A stretch of DNA of 64,000 nucleotides, taken from contig CAMAQB010000006.1 of the NCBI GenBank assembly GCA_945860285.1, forward strand, positions 1-64,000, written 5' to 3'. Within the stretch, counting starts at the first letter, position 1, and every line of letters starts with the position of its first letter. Made by a program: the position numbers and the translations under genes. The notes beneath the pieces were generated by a model. That model was given only the letters and a program-made list of their open reading frames with translations. It was not told where the DNA came from and ran no database searches. This DNA is from Akkermansia muciniphila (GTDB taxonomy: Bacteria > Verrucomicrobiota > Verrucomicrobiia > Verrucomicrobiales > Akkermansiaceae). Of the stretch, positions 47,949 to 56,687 are shown one piece after another.

Positions 47949-48716
47949 ATGAGCTCAGAAAACCAGCCTATTCCAAGCGCGCCCATCATCGAAGCGATCG
48001 TAGATATCGATTGCGATCTTCCGCCTAGTCTGGATCTGCAAAGCCTGCGCGAGGCAGCCGGAGATGCGTTGCGTGATCGCTATCCAAAATTTCGCCAGCA
48101 GTTAATTCAGGAACACGTTTTCACGAAAGAAGGTGATGCACCGCCGGAGTTCCGCATCAATCAAGGCCAGGGTGCCATGCAGTTTCTGACCCAAGACGAG
48201 AAGCAACTCATTCAATTCCGCCCAAACGGCTTTTCCTTCAACCGACTGGCCCCCTATGGCAGTCTGGACGACTATCTGACGGAGATCGAGTCAAGCTGGA
48301 GAACCTTTCTCCAGCTTGCGCAGCCTGTCATGGTTCGCAAGATTGGCATCCGGATGATCAACCGGATTTTGCTGCCGATGGATGCCGGAAGATTGGATTT
48401 TGGGGATTTCCTGAGGGTGACACCCCGCCTGCCTGAAACGGGATCGCCTCTGGGCTTCCTTGGATTCCTTGACCAGCAAATGGCCTTGGACAGCGACACG
48501 GGAAACCGCGCCAACATTATCAAAACGACCGAATTGCCGCAAGGTGACCAACTCCCGCTGATTCTGGACATTGACGTTTTCCATTCCTCTGAAATCCCTC
48601 CCGCCGACTGGTCGCTGATCCGAGATCGTTTGGATTCAATAAGAAGCTTGAAAAACCGGATTTTTCGGAATACATTAACTCCGCAATGCCTGAACCTCTT
48701 ATCTCTGCAGGTCTGA
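47949..48716 (+). CDS. TIGR04255-like family protein
   Basis: PSAPIIEAIVDIDCDLPP N-terminus, FRINQGQGAMQFLTQDEKQLIQFRPNGFSFNRLAPYGSLDDYLTEIE, VRKIGIRMINRI. Confidence 0.75.
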   Translation: MSSENQPIPSAPIIEAIVDIDCDLPPSLDLQSLREAAGDALRDRYPKFRQQLIQEHVFTKEGDAPPEFRINQGQGAMQFLTQDEKQLIQFRPNGFSFNRLAPYGSLDDYLTEIESSWRTFLQLAQPVMVRKIGIRMINRILLPMDAGRLDFGDFLRVTPRLPETGSPLGFLGFLDQQMALDSDTGNRANIIKTTELPQGDQLPLILDIDVFHSSEIPPADWSLIRDRLDSIRSLKNRIFRNTLTPQCLNLLSLQV

Positions 48717-49228
48717 TGCTGGCTGGTTACACTGCTGCGGTAGCCCTGTCCCGTCCACGTTCCGCTGTTTCTGCTGAGGCGGAGTCGGTGAGATTGAACG
48801 CGTCAATTGTGGTCGAGCAGGTTCACCGCTCGGTCGCGCTCTTCGGCCCTAAGGCCACTCTCATTTCTTCCCTTTCCGTCCTCGGTAAGGAATGCCGTGA
48901 GCCGAATTGGGATGGCTACGTTGCTGAGCCGGTTAGTCTGCGTGCCCTGCGTCGCGCCGAAGATCTGATCGCATCGTTTCCGGATGACATTCCTCTGCCG
49001 GAGTGCTCCATTGAACCGGATGGCTGTGTATCGCTGGACTGGATGCCCGCTCCCTACCGCACCTTGACGGTGAGCGTGGGCGAATCCGACAGGTTGCCCT
49101 ATGCATGGGTGGATGGCACAGACAGGGGACATGCCGTAGCCAGACTCGTGGACGGCCAACTTCCACCCCGTATTCTTGCCGAAATCCGCCGATTCACCAG
49201 CCATGATCCTTCCGTCCGGGCTGCCTGA
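48716..49228 (+). CDS. Hypothetical protein, overlapping partner of TIGR04255 gene
   Basis: ATG at 48716 overlaps the upstream stop (TGATG); alternative start 48686; CREPNWDGYVAEPVSLRALRRAEDLIASFP. Confidence 0.6.
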   Translation: MLAGYTAAVALSRPRSAVSAEAESVRLNASIVVEQVHRSVALFGPKATLISSLSVLGKECREPNWDGYVAEPVSLRALRRAEDLIASFPDDIPLPECSIEPDGCVSLDWMPAPYRTLTVSVGESDRLPYAWVDGTDRGHAVARLVDGQLPPRILAEIRRFTSHDPSVRAA

Positions 49229-49616
49229 ACGTGTCGCCGATGACGAGGATTTGGCAAGGTTTCTCACCTCGTCCGGACACTACAACGCGTCAGCGGCGAG
49301 ACCCGCAGCTTTCATGCCCAACCCCAAAAATGGAGAGACCTCCGTCTTCCGGCATGGAGCGGAGCCGCTTGAGCAACTGAAGTCCGTCGCGCAAGCAGAA
49401 GTTGGCGCAGACCGCCACATCCATGGAGCCTCCATCGTCAAAGTCAGCGTAATCAGGGAGGCGCAGCTGGAAGTCCGCGCCAAAGAACCACCGCCGCGTC
49501 ATGCTGACATCATCGGCTGGCCATGGTCCAAAGACGATCCTGACTTCGGGAAGGCACAGCAGAAAGAACTGGCGACGCTGATCGCCCAAAAAGCGGGTTC
49601 GCCACTGCGGTTTTAA
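49203..49616 (+). CDS. Hypothetical protein, third gene of the overlapping module
   Basis: Overlaps previous ORF by 26 nt; PRHADIIGWPWSKDDPDFGKAQQKELATLIAQKA. Confidence 0.6.
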   Translation: MILPSGLPERVADDEDLARFLTSSGHYNASAARPAAFMPNPKNGETSVFRHGAEPLEQLKSVAQAEVGADRHIHGASIVKVSVIREAQLEVRAKEPPPRHADIIGWPWSKDDPDFGKAQQKELATLIAQKAGSPLRF

Positions 49617-49975
49617 ACTTAATTGGCCCCAGGAGCCGAGGTTCCGACCCATTCGGGCTGCCGCTCGTGAGAGTGGCCTCTACATCTCCCGCGCTCGCCG
49701 AGAGGAATTTGCCAAAGCAGCACTCTGACGTCAATTAGGAGTTTTGCCGATGTCGCAAATTCTCCTGATGCCCCCAGTACGAGCAACCCGCGCTGGACCG
49801 TCAGATTGCCGTCACCAAAGGTTTAACGTACGCTATTCGCGTGGAAGTTTTTCACTATGCTAACACGCATCAAAATTTGTGAAACCGTAATACAATCAAG
49901 AAAGTTTAAAAACGAAAAAATTGACACTGGGAGATGGTTTTTTTTGACATTTTTTCTAACAGAATAGCAGAATTA

Positions 49976-50006
49976 ATCAAAATCCCACCTGTCTCACCGC
50001 TTCGTA
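49976..50006 (+). repeat. 31-bp direct repeat, right copy
   Basis: atcaaaatcccacctgtctcaccgcttcgta; 30/31 match to 43708..43738. Confidence 0.85.
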
Positions 50007-50100
50007 AAACACGATGGCTACGGCAGTGGAAAGATTCAAGCTGCATGTGCTATCTGCTTTCGTCGGAATTGCGACGGCTTGCTCCCCCGCCCCATAGACA
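49977..50100 (-). pseudogene. trmL/SPOUT RNA methyltransferase 3' remnant
   Basis: Minus strand reads VYGAGEQAVAIPTKADSTCSLNLSTAVAIVFYEAVRQVGF*, resembling the TrmL C-terminal signature; no full-length ORF. Confidence 0.65.
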
Positions 50101-50143
50101 ATGTTCTCTCGAAAACCTCTGCCTTCTCATCCAAAAATCAGAT

Positions 50144-50319
50144 CAAATTCGAGGCAGTCCCCGCCCACGGATTTTGCGGATGAGCCGGATTCCCCTTCCC
50201 TGTTTCCACTTTCCCCCTAGAATGCCGCCATGCGCAACAGCTTTTACAACGCATGGGACACCGCGCGCTGGTCCGGGAAATCCGACGACGGCGATTACCG
50301 CTCGGCATTCCAGATCGAC
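50144..50319 (+). repeat. Right copy of the 176-bp direct repeat (intact dgt locus)
   Basis: Matches 41938..42113 with 5 mismatches. Confidence 0.95.
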
Positions 50320-51522
50320 CGCGACCGCGTATTGCACACGCCGACATTCCGTCGGCTGCAAAACAAAACACAGGTGTTCTGGAGCGGTGAATACGATTTC
50401 TATCGCACCCGGCTGACCCATTCGCTCGAGGTCGCACAGATCGGTCGTTCCATTTGTCACTGGCTGCTTTCCCAAGCAGACGGACCGCTCGCGCCGGATC
50501 ATTTCATCGACCCCGACCTCGTCGAGGCCTCCTGTCTGTCGCACGACCTCGGTCACCCTCCTTTTGGTCATGCCGGCGAACGCAGTCTGAACCACCTGAT
50601 GCAGGAGCACGGTGGATTCGAAGGCAACGCCCAGACCCTGCGCATTCTAACGGAACGAATTTTTTCCTCCCGACGCAGCGGCATGGACCCGAGTCGTGCG
50701 TTTGTTGATGGCATTCTGAAATACAAATCGCTGTGGACCGAGCTGAAATCCACCACCGGAAAAATCCCGCACAACCATTTCCTCTACGACGACCAGCAGT
50801 CGATCCTCGATTGGGTGATCGGCGGCAATGATTTCCCGCTCGAACTCCCCGCGGGCAGGGCGCGCGATTCCTTCAAGTCGATCGAATGCCAGATCATGGA
50901 CTGGGCCGACGACACTGCCTATTCGCTCAATGACATCTCCGACAGCGTGCGCGCCGGATTCCTTGGTTCCGACAAAATCATCCCGTGGGCGGAGCAAAAC
51001 AACATCCCCTGTGGCGAGGGCACCCCGCTCGGCGACCTGCTCCGCGCCATCCAAAAACGCCGCGTCGATCCCTTTGTCGGCAAGCGCATCGGCCTCTACA
51101 TCCGCGCCACCCGGCTCACCGAGCAGGTCAATTTCCTTTCCCATCAAAGCCAACGCTACCGCTACCAGTTGCTCGTCGATCCCGCCGTGAGCGCGGAGTC
51201 GGAGCTGTTCAAAAAACTCGCCTTCGACCTCGTTTTTCTCTCCCCGCAACTCAAGCAGCTCGAACACAAGGGCAACCACATGTTGCGCGCGCTCTGGGAA
51301 CTGTTGGAGAAACGCTACATCGCGCCCGGCCACATCGACGGCCAGCATTTCCAAATCCTCTCCGCCGACAGCGCCAGCGAGATCGAGCAGGCCGGGGACC
51401 CCGCTGTGAAAGCCCGGCTGATCTGCGACTTCCTCGCCGGCATGACCGACGGTTACGCCAGCCGCATGTACAAAAGGCTTTTCCTCCCCGATTTCGGTTC
51501 GATCAACGACTTGATCGGCTGA
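50230..51522 (+). CDS. dgt: Deoxyguanosinetriphosphate triphosphohydrolase (HD-domain dNTPase)
   Basis: HTPTFRRLQNKTQVF, RTRLTHSLEVAQIGRSI, SHDLGHPPFGHAGERSLN. Confidence 0.92.
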   Translation: MRNSFYNAWDTARWSGKSDDGDYRSAFQIDRDRVLHTPTFRRLQNKTQVFWSGEYDFYRTRLTHSLEVAQIGRSICHWLLSQADGPLAPDHFIDPDLVEASCLSHDLGHPPFGHAGERSLNHLMQEHGGFEGNAQTLRILTERIFSSRRSGMDPSRAFVDGILKYKSLWTELKSTTGKIPHNHFLYDDQQSILDWVIGGNDFPLELPAGRARDSFKSIECQIMDWADDTAYSLNDISDSVRAGFLGSDKIIPWAEQNNIPCGEGTPLGDLLRAIQKRRVDPFVGKRIGLYIRATRLTEQVNFLSHQSQRYRYQLLVDPAVSAESELFKKLAFDLVFLSPQLKQLEHKGNHMLRALWELLEKRYIAPGHIDGQHFQILSADSASEIEQAGDPAVKARLICDFLAGMTDGYASRMYKRLFLPDFGSINDLIG

Positions 51523-51625
51523 ACAGCACCGATTGCGGGGCGCATTTTTTTTAGACAAATTCCCCCACTGCTGCCGCTAAAGCGATGCGGTTCTGCAGAA
51601 CCTCCAGCAATTAACAACCCGTCCC

Positions 51626-52363
51626 ATGATCGAAGTTGCAAATCTAACCAAACATTTCGGTGCCAAGTTCGCCGTTAAGGATCTGTCGTTCACTGTCAAA
51701 CCCGGCGAGGTATTGGGTTTCCTGGGGCCCAACGGCGCGGGCAAGTCCACCACCATGCGGATGATCACCGGTTTCATCACCCCCTCGTCCGGCGATGCCA
51801 GGGTGTGCGGCCACTCCATCATCGACGAACCGTTTCTTGCCAAGCAAAAGATCGGCTATCTGCCCGAATCCGCGCCGCTCTACAACGACATGACGGTTAC
51901 CGGATTTCTCCGCTTTTGCGCCGACGTGCGCGAACTGAAAGGCAGCGCGAAAAAGGATGCCGTCGAGCTGGCCATTGAAACCTGTTTCCTGCAAAGCGTG
52001 GCCAAGCAGTCGATCGACACCCTGTCCAAGGGCTACCGCCACCGCACCTGCCTGGCCCAGGCGATCCTGCACAACCCCGAAGTATTGATTCTCGATGAAC
52101 CGACCGACGGCCTGGATCCGAACCAAAAACATGAGGTGCGGGAATTGATCAAACGCCTCGGCCAAAACAAAACCATCCTGTTTTCCACCCACATCCTTGA
52201 GGAGGTCGATGCCGCATGCACACGCGCGGTGATCGTCGACCGCGGCATCATCGTCGCCGACGGTTCGCCCGAGGAACTCAAAAAGCTGAGCCCCACCGGA
52301 TCGCTGCACGACCTGTTCCGCGAGCTGACCACACACGACAGCGCTCATGGCAGCGCCGCGTGA
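51626..52363 (+). CDS. ABC transporter ATPase, GldA-like
   Basis: GFLGPNGAGKSTTMRMITGF, LSKGYRHRTCLAQAILHNPEVLILDEPTDGLDP. Confidence 0.9.
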   Translation: MIEVANLTKHFGAKFAVKDLSFTVKPGEVLGFLGPNGAGKSTTMRMITGFITPSSGDARVCGHSIIDEPFLAKQKIGYLPESAPLYNDMTVTGFLRFCADVRELKGSAKKDAVELAIETCFLQSVAKQSIDTLSKGYRHRTCLAQAILHNPEVLILDEPTDGLDPNQKHEVRELIKRLGQNKTILFSTHILEEVDAACTRAVIVDRGIIVADGSPEELKKLSPTGSLHDLFRELTTHDSAHGSAA

Positions 52364-52394
52364 GACCCATTCAAACCCATCACTTTTCTTTCCC

Positions 52395-53129
52395 ATGAAA
52401 CACATCTGGACGATCTTCAAACGCGAACTGAATTCGTATTTCACCCAGCCGACAGCCTATGCGATCATCTTGATCTTCCTGGTCCTGTCGTTGTTGTTCA
52501 ACTTCACCTTCGGTCGGTTCATTCTGGCCGGCGATGCCAACCTGGAATGGTCCTTCTTGTTCTGGCATCCGTGGCTCTACATGCTGCTCGCACCAGCGGT
52601 CGGCATGAAACTATGGGCGGATGAGAAACGCACGGGCACCATCGAACTTCTCGGCACCTTTCCGATTCCGCCGTGGGCGATAATTCTCGGCAAGTATCTC
52701 GCCGCCGCCACTGTATGGCTGATCGCGCTCTCTCTAACATTTCCTCTCATCATCACCGTGAATTACCTCGGCGAGCCCGACAACTGGCGCATTTTCTCCG
52801 GTTACCTCGGTTCGTATCTGACATGCTGCGTGTTCCTCGCCATCACCATGTTGGTCAGCGCCTGCACCCGCGACCAGGTGGTGTGCCTGATCGTCTCGGT
52901 CAGCATCTGTGTGATAATGGTGCTCTGCGGCTATGAAGACTTCATCCGCGAGCTATCAAAATTCCGCGTCGATTATCTCGTCGAGGCGATGGTCTCTCTC
53001 GGCGTGTGGGATCACTTCCGCTCCCTCACCCGTGGACTGTTCCGCTACCAAGACATGGTATGGTTTGCCTCGATCATTTTCGCCTGCCTGGTCGGCACCT
53101 CCGCCATCCTGTCGGCAAAACGTGCCTGA
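52395..53129 (+). CDS. ABC transporter permease, GldF-like
   Basis: Multi-TM ORF MKHIWTIFKRELNSYFTQPTAYAII directly after the ATPase gene. Confidence 0.85.
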   Translation: MKHIWTIFKRELNSYFTQPTAYAIILIFLVLSLLFNFTFGRFILAGDANLEWSFLFWHPWLYMLLAPAVGMKLWADEKRTGTIELLGTFPIPPWAIILGKYLAAATVWLIALSLTFPLIITVNYLGEPDNWRIFSGYLGSYLTCCVFLAITMLVSACTRDQVVCLIVSVSICVIMVLCGYEDFIRELSKFRVDYLVEAMVSLGVWDHFRSLTRGLFRYQDMVWFASIIFACLVGTSAILSAKRA

Positions 53130-53159
53130 TTCATTCCCAAAAAATCTAACATTTTTCTC

Positions 53160-55100
53160 ATGCATACTCCGAAAGTAACCCACCCCGTCGTTCGCGCCGC
53201 CTTTGGCATTGCGGCGCTCGTGCTCATCGCGTTCCTCGCCAACTGGCTGATTTCCCTGACCTCCTTTGGCACCAAGGGCGCGGATTTCACCGAGGACAAG
53301 GTGCACACGCTGTCCAAGGGAACCAAGTCGATCCTCGGCAAGCTCGATGCCCCGATTACCGTTCGTTATTATGCCTCCCGCAAAACCGAGGCACTGCCGC
53401 GCGAGACCAAGTTGTTCATCCGCCGGATCGACGACATCTTGAAAGAGTATGTCAACCTGTCGAAAGGCAAACTCCGCGTTGAAAACCTCGATCCCCAGCC
53501 CGACACCGATGCCGAGGACTCCGCCGGACTTGACGGCATTCAAACGCAGAACATCAACCAATACGAAAACGTCTCGCTCGGCCTGACGATTTCCTGCCTG
53601 GATCAGAACACCAGCATCAACATCAATCCCTTCGACACCCAGGCGCTCGACGAACAGGAGACGATGTTTGAATACACCCTTTCCCGTGCGCTTGGCGAGG
53701 TCTCCGCAGTGAAAAAACCGGTGATTGGCGTGATGTCCGCGCTCGATCTGAAGGGCGGTCCCGCCGGTATGCCCGGCCAGCAACCGAAGCAGGGCTGGGT
53801 GATCTATCAGCAACTCGCGCAGACATTTGAAATCAAGGACGTCGAGATGAATGCACCGGCGATTCCCGATGATGTCAAGGTGCTGCTGCTGATCCACCCC
53901 GCAGGCATCTCTCCCGAAGGAGAATTTGCCATCGACCAGTTCATCCTCAAAGGCGGCACCCTGATCGCCTGTCTGGATGCGTATTCTTTCGATGCCGCAC
54001 AGTCGGGTGGCAATCCGATGATGGGCGGCGGCGGCGGCACGCCGGTTTCCTCGACCCTTCCAACCTTGCTGCCTGCGTGGAACATCAGTTTCGAAAGCAC
54101 CCAAACGCTGGCCGATGGAAAATACCGCACGATGTTGCAAGGGAACCGCCCCGGATTGGCAATTCTCAGCCTGCCGGCCGAATCGATGCCCGACAAATCG
54201 GATGTGATCACCAAGAGCCTCAACGACCTGTTTTTTGTCCTTCCCGGCGCGATCACCAATCAAGGCAACAACGGTCTGGCCTCTTCGGCGCTCGTCAAGT
54301 CCTCGACGCAAGCGGGTCTGGTCAATGCGATGGAAGCCTCACAGTTCGGTCCGAATCTGGTGATCGAAAACCGCAGGTCCTACGATCTTGTGCTGCGCCT
54401 GTCCGGCAAATTCAAAACCGCCTTCCCGAATGGCAAACCCGGCGAGAAGAAAGAAGAGGCTGACAAGGAAAAGGACGAAGCGAAAGACAAGGACGCGGAG
54501 AAAAAAGCCGGGGAGAGCAAACCGACCTATCTGAAAGAGGGCGCGCAGGATTCCAATGTTTTCATCATCGCCGACACCGATGCCTTCTCCAACCAAGGTG
54601 CTTACCGCATGCAGAACCTCGGCGGCATGCAGGCCGCGATGCCCTACAATGGCAATTCCGTCCTGCTTCTCAACATACTCGACCAGGCCGCGTCGTCGGC
54701 CGACCTCATCGGCGCGCGCAGCCGGGCCTCGATCCGCAGGCCCTTCACCACCATCCGCGACATGGAAACCGCGGCGGAGGACAAGTTCGAAGAGAAACAA
54801 AAGGAATTGCGGGCCAAACAGAAAGCCGCTCAGCAACGGGTGAACGAGATCGCCAACCAGAAGAGCAGCAGCAAGGATCTGTATCTATCGCCGGAAATCC
54901 AGGCCGAGGAGAAAAAATTCCGCAAGGATTTGACCGATGCCAACAAGGAAATCCGCGAGGTCAACAAGGACCTGAAGCGCGACAAGGACAAACTTTCCGC
55001 CAAGATCATCTTCCTGAACATGGCGGTGGTTCCCGGGCTGGTCCTGCTCGCGGGAATCGTTGTCGCACTCTCCCGCCACCGCAGCTCGCGTGCACGCTGA
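53160..55100 (+). CDS. GldG-family ABC auxiliary protein
   Basis: DKVHTLSKGTKSILGKLDAPITVRYYASRKTEALPRETKLFIRRIDDILKEY. Confidence 0.85.
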   Translation: MHTPKVTHPVVRAAFGIAALVLIAFLANWLISLTSFGTKGADFTEDKVHTLSKGTKSILGKLDAPITVRYYASRKTEALPRETKLFIRRIDDILKEYVNLSKGKLRVENLDPQPDTDAEDSAGLDGIQTQNINQYENVSLGLTISCLDQNTSININPFDTQALDEQETMFEYTLSRALGEVSAVKKPVIGVMSALDLKGGPAGMPGQQPKQGWVIYQQLAQTFEIKDVEMNAPAIPDDVKVLLLIHPAGISPEGEFAIDQFILKGGTLIACLDAYSFDAAQSGGNPMMGGGGGTPVSSTLPTLLPAWNISFESTQTLADGKYRTMLQGNRPGLAILSLPAESMPDKSDVITKSLNDLFFVLPGAITNQGNNGLASSALVKSSTQAGLVNAMEASQFGPNLVIENRRSYDLVLRLSGKFKTAFPNGKPGEKKEEADKEKDEAKDKDAEKKAGESKPTYLKEGAQDSNVFIIADTDAFSNQGAYRMQNLGGMQAAMPYNGNSVLLLNILDQAASSADLIGARSRASIRRPFTTIRDMETAAEDKFEEKQKELRAKQKAAQQRVNEIANQKSSSKDLYLSPEIQAEEKKFRKDLTDANKEIREVNKDLKRDKDKLSAKIIFLNMAVVPGLVLLAGIVVALSRHRSSRAR

Positions 55101-55144
55101 GTTGCTCCTGAAATCCCTTTTTCAACTATCACTTAATCAACACC

Positions 55145-56392
55145 ATGTCGAAAAAATCAGTCATCACTCTGTGGATCATCGCCGTATTGCTGGGATCTGG
55201 CGTGGCCCTGCTCAAGTTCCGCAAGCATGATACCGGCGAGGCCAAAACCCAACGCAGTCGCGGACAAACATTGCTGGAATCATTCCCGGCTGCCGATGTC
55301 GCGAAGATCCAAATCAAGGGCTTTGAGGAATCGGTTACCCTCGAGAAAAAGGACAAAAACTGGGTCGTGGCCGAACGCGCCGACTACCCCGCCAATGTCG
55401 CCACGGTCAATGCCTTGTTGCGCACCGTCGAAGAGGTGAAGATCAACAATGCCATCGAAGCCGGCCCAAGTTACGGCAAGCGGTTCGGCATCGACCTGAC
55501 CGCCACCAGCAAAGCCGATCATGGCACGGAATTGACCTTCCTCAATGCCAAGAACGAAAACATCAAAACCCTATTCCTGGGCAAGCAATCCGAGGGCGGC
55601 GGTCGTTTCATTCAAAACAGCGCGGACACCTCGGGCATCTACGTGACCAGCGAAAGTTTCCCCACGGCAACCGCCGATCCCAAAGCCTGGCTCGATGATT
55701 CATTCCTCAAGGTCGAAAAAATCAAGTCGATTTCCGTTAGTGCTGCGGGCAAGCCGGAGCAGCTCGATTGGAAGCTGAGCCGCGTCACCGAAACCGCCGA
55801 GTTCACTCTCGAGGGGGCGCAGGACAGCGAAAAACTCGATGCCGCCGCGACCTCGCCGATAAAGTCACTGCTCTCGATGGCCCGCTTTCAAGATGTCGGT
55901 CCGACAGCGGAAGTCGCCACTGTGGAAAAAGCGGCGGACCGACGGGTTGCCACGATTGAAACCGTCGATGGCTTCACCTACGTCATCACCTTGGCGGTCA
56001 AGGCCAAAGCCGACAAACCCGATGCGCCCAAGCCGGAAGATGGCCCTCCGCCCCAGGAGGATGCCTACAACATGGCGGTCAAAGTAACCGCCACTCTCGC
56101 CAAAGAGCGCACCAAGGCCGCCGATGAGAAACCCGAGGATGCCAAGGCCAAGGACGAGGAGTTCCAGACGAAAATCAAAGCACTGGAGGAAAAACTCAAA
56201 ACCGAGCAGGCCTTCCAGAACAACGTATTTGAGGTGTCGAAATACACCATCGACTCGCTGCTCAAATCGCGTGCCGACTTGCTTAGCAAAGCCGCGGACA
56301 ATGCCGGACCACAGGCCCCCCCCCCAGGTTTGACACCGCCGCCCTCCGGCTCGTTGGAAGCCGTGACCCCGCCGATTTCGATCGAGCAGTAA
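55145..56392 (+). CDS. DUF4340 domain protein
   Basis: ADVAKIQIKGFEESVTLEKKDKNWVVAERADYPAN; downstream of the GldAFG-like genes. Confidence 0.8.
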   Translation: MSKKSVITLWIIAVLLGSGVALLKFRKHDTGEAKTQRSRGQTLLESFPAADVAKIQIKGFEESVTLEKKDKNWVVAERADYPANVATVNALLRTVEEVKINNAIEAGPSYGKRFGIDLTATSKADHGTELTFLNAKNENIKTLFLGKQSEGGGRFIQNSADTSGIYVTSESFPTATADPKAWLDDSFLKVEKIKSISVSAAGKPEQLDWKLSRVTETAEFTLEGAQDSEKLDAAATSPIKSLLSMARFQDVGPTAEVATVEKAADRRVATIETVDGFTYVITLAVKAKADKPDAPKPEDGPPPQEDAYNMAVKVTATLAKERTKAADEKPEDAKAKDEEFQTKIKALEEKLKTEQAFQNNVFEVSKYTIDSLLKSRADLLSKAADNAGPQAPPPGLTPPPSGSLEAVTPPISIEQ

Positions 56393-56447
56393 GATCGCTG
56401 TATCACCTGACGCCTTCGCCCGTGAGGACCGGCAGGAAAAAGCCCGT

Positions 56448-56533
56448 GTGGTCTCAAATCGGGACCACCCATCACAAGCTGGTACAAAACCTGCTGGACA
56501 GGACTGGCATGCGACGGCGAATGGTCCGTCGCA
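56448..56533. other. Two hairpins in the DUF4340-gltB intergenic region
   Basis: GTGGTC-9nt-GACCAC (56448-56468) and TGCGACGG-cgaatggt-CCGTCGCA (56510-56533). Confidence 0.5.
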
Positions 56534-56687
56534 CCACCAAAATTACATGCTGAAAACCTAACAACAAATCAACCGCGTTTTTGCACGGGAAATATTTCAA
56601 GTTTCCGAAAATTTTTCGAATACTGGCTTGATTATCCGGCGATTGGACGGTTTATTCACCCCCCCCTATTTTTCACTACCTGATTCA

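Noticed and set aside
49617-49975. Possible additional small ORFs or a degraded gene in the AT-rich gap before the trmL remnant
   Set aside because: Short frames only (for example RAAARESGLYISRARREEFAKAAL*); no family recognised, so no feature called.
52956-54311. 451-aa minus-strand ORF
   Set aside because: Antisense to the GldF/GldG-like genes; low-complexity composition typical of shadow ORFs.
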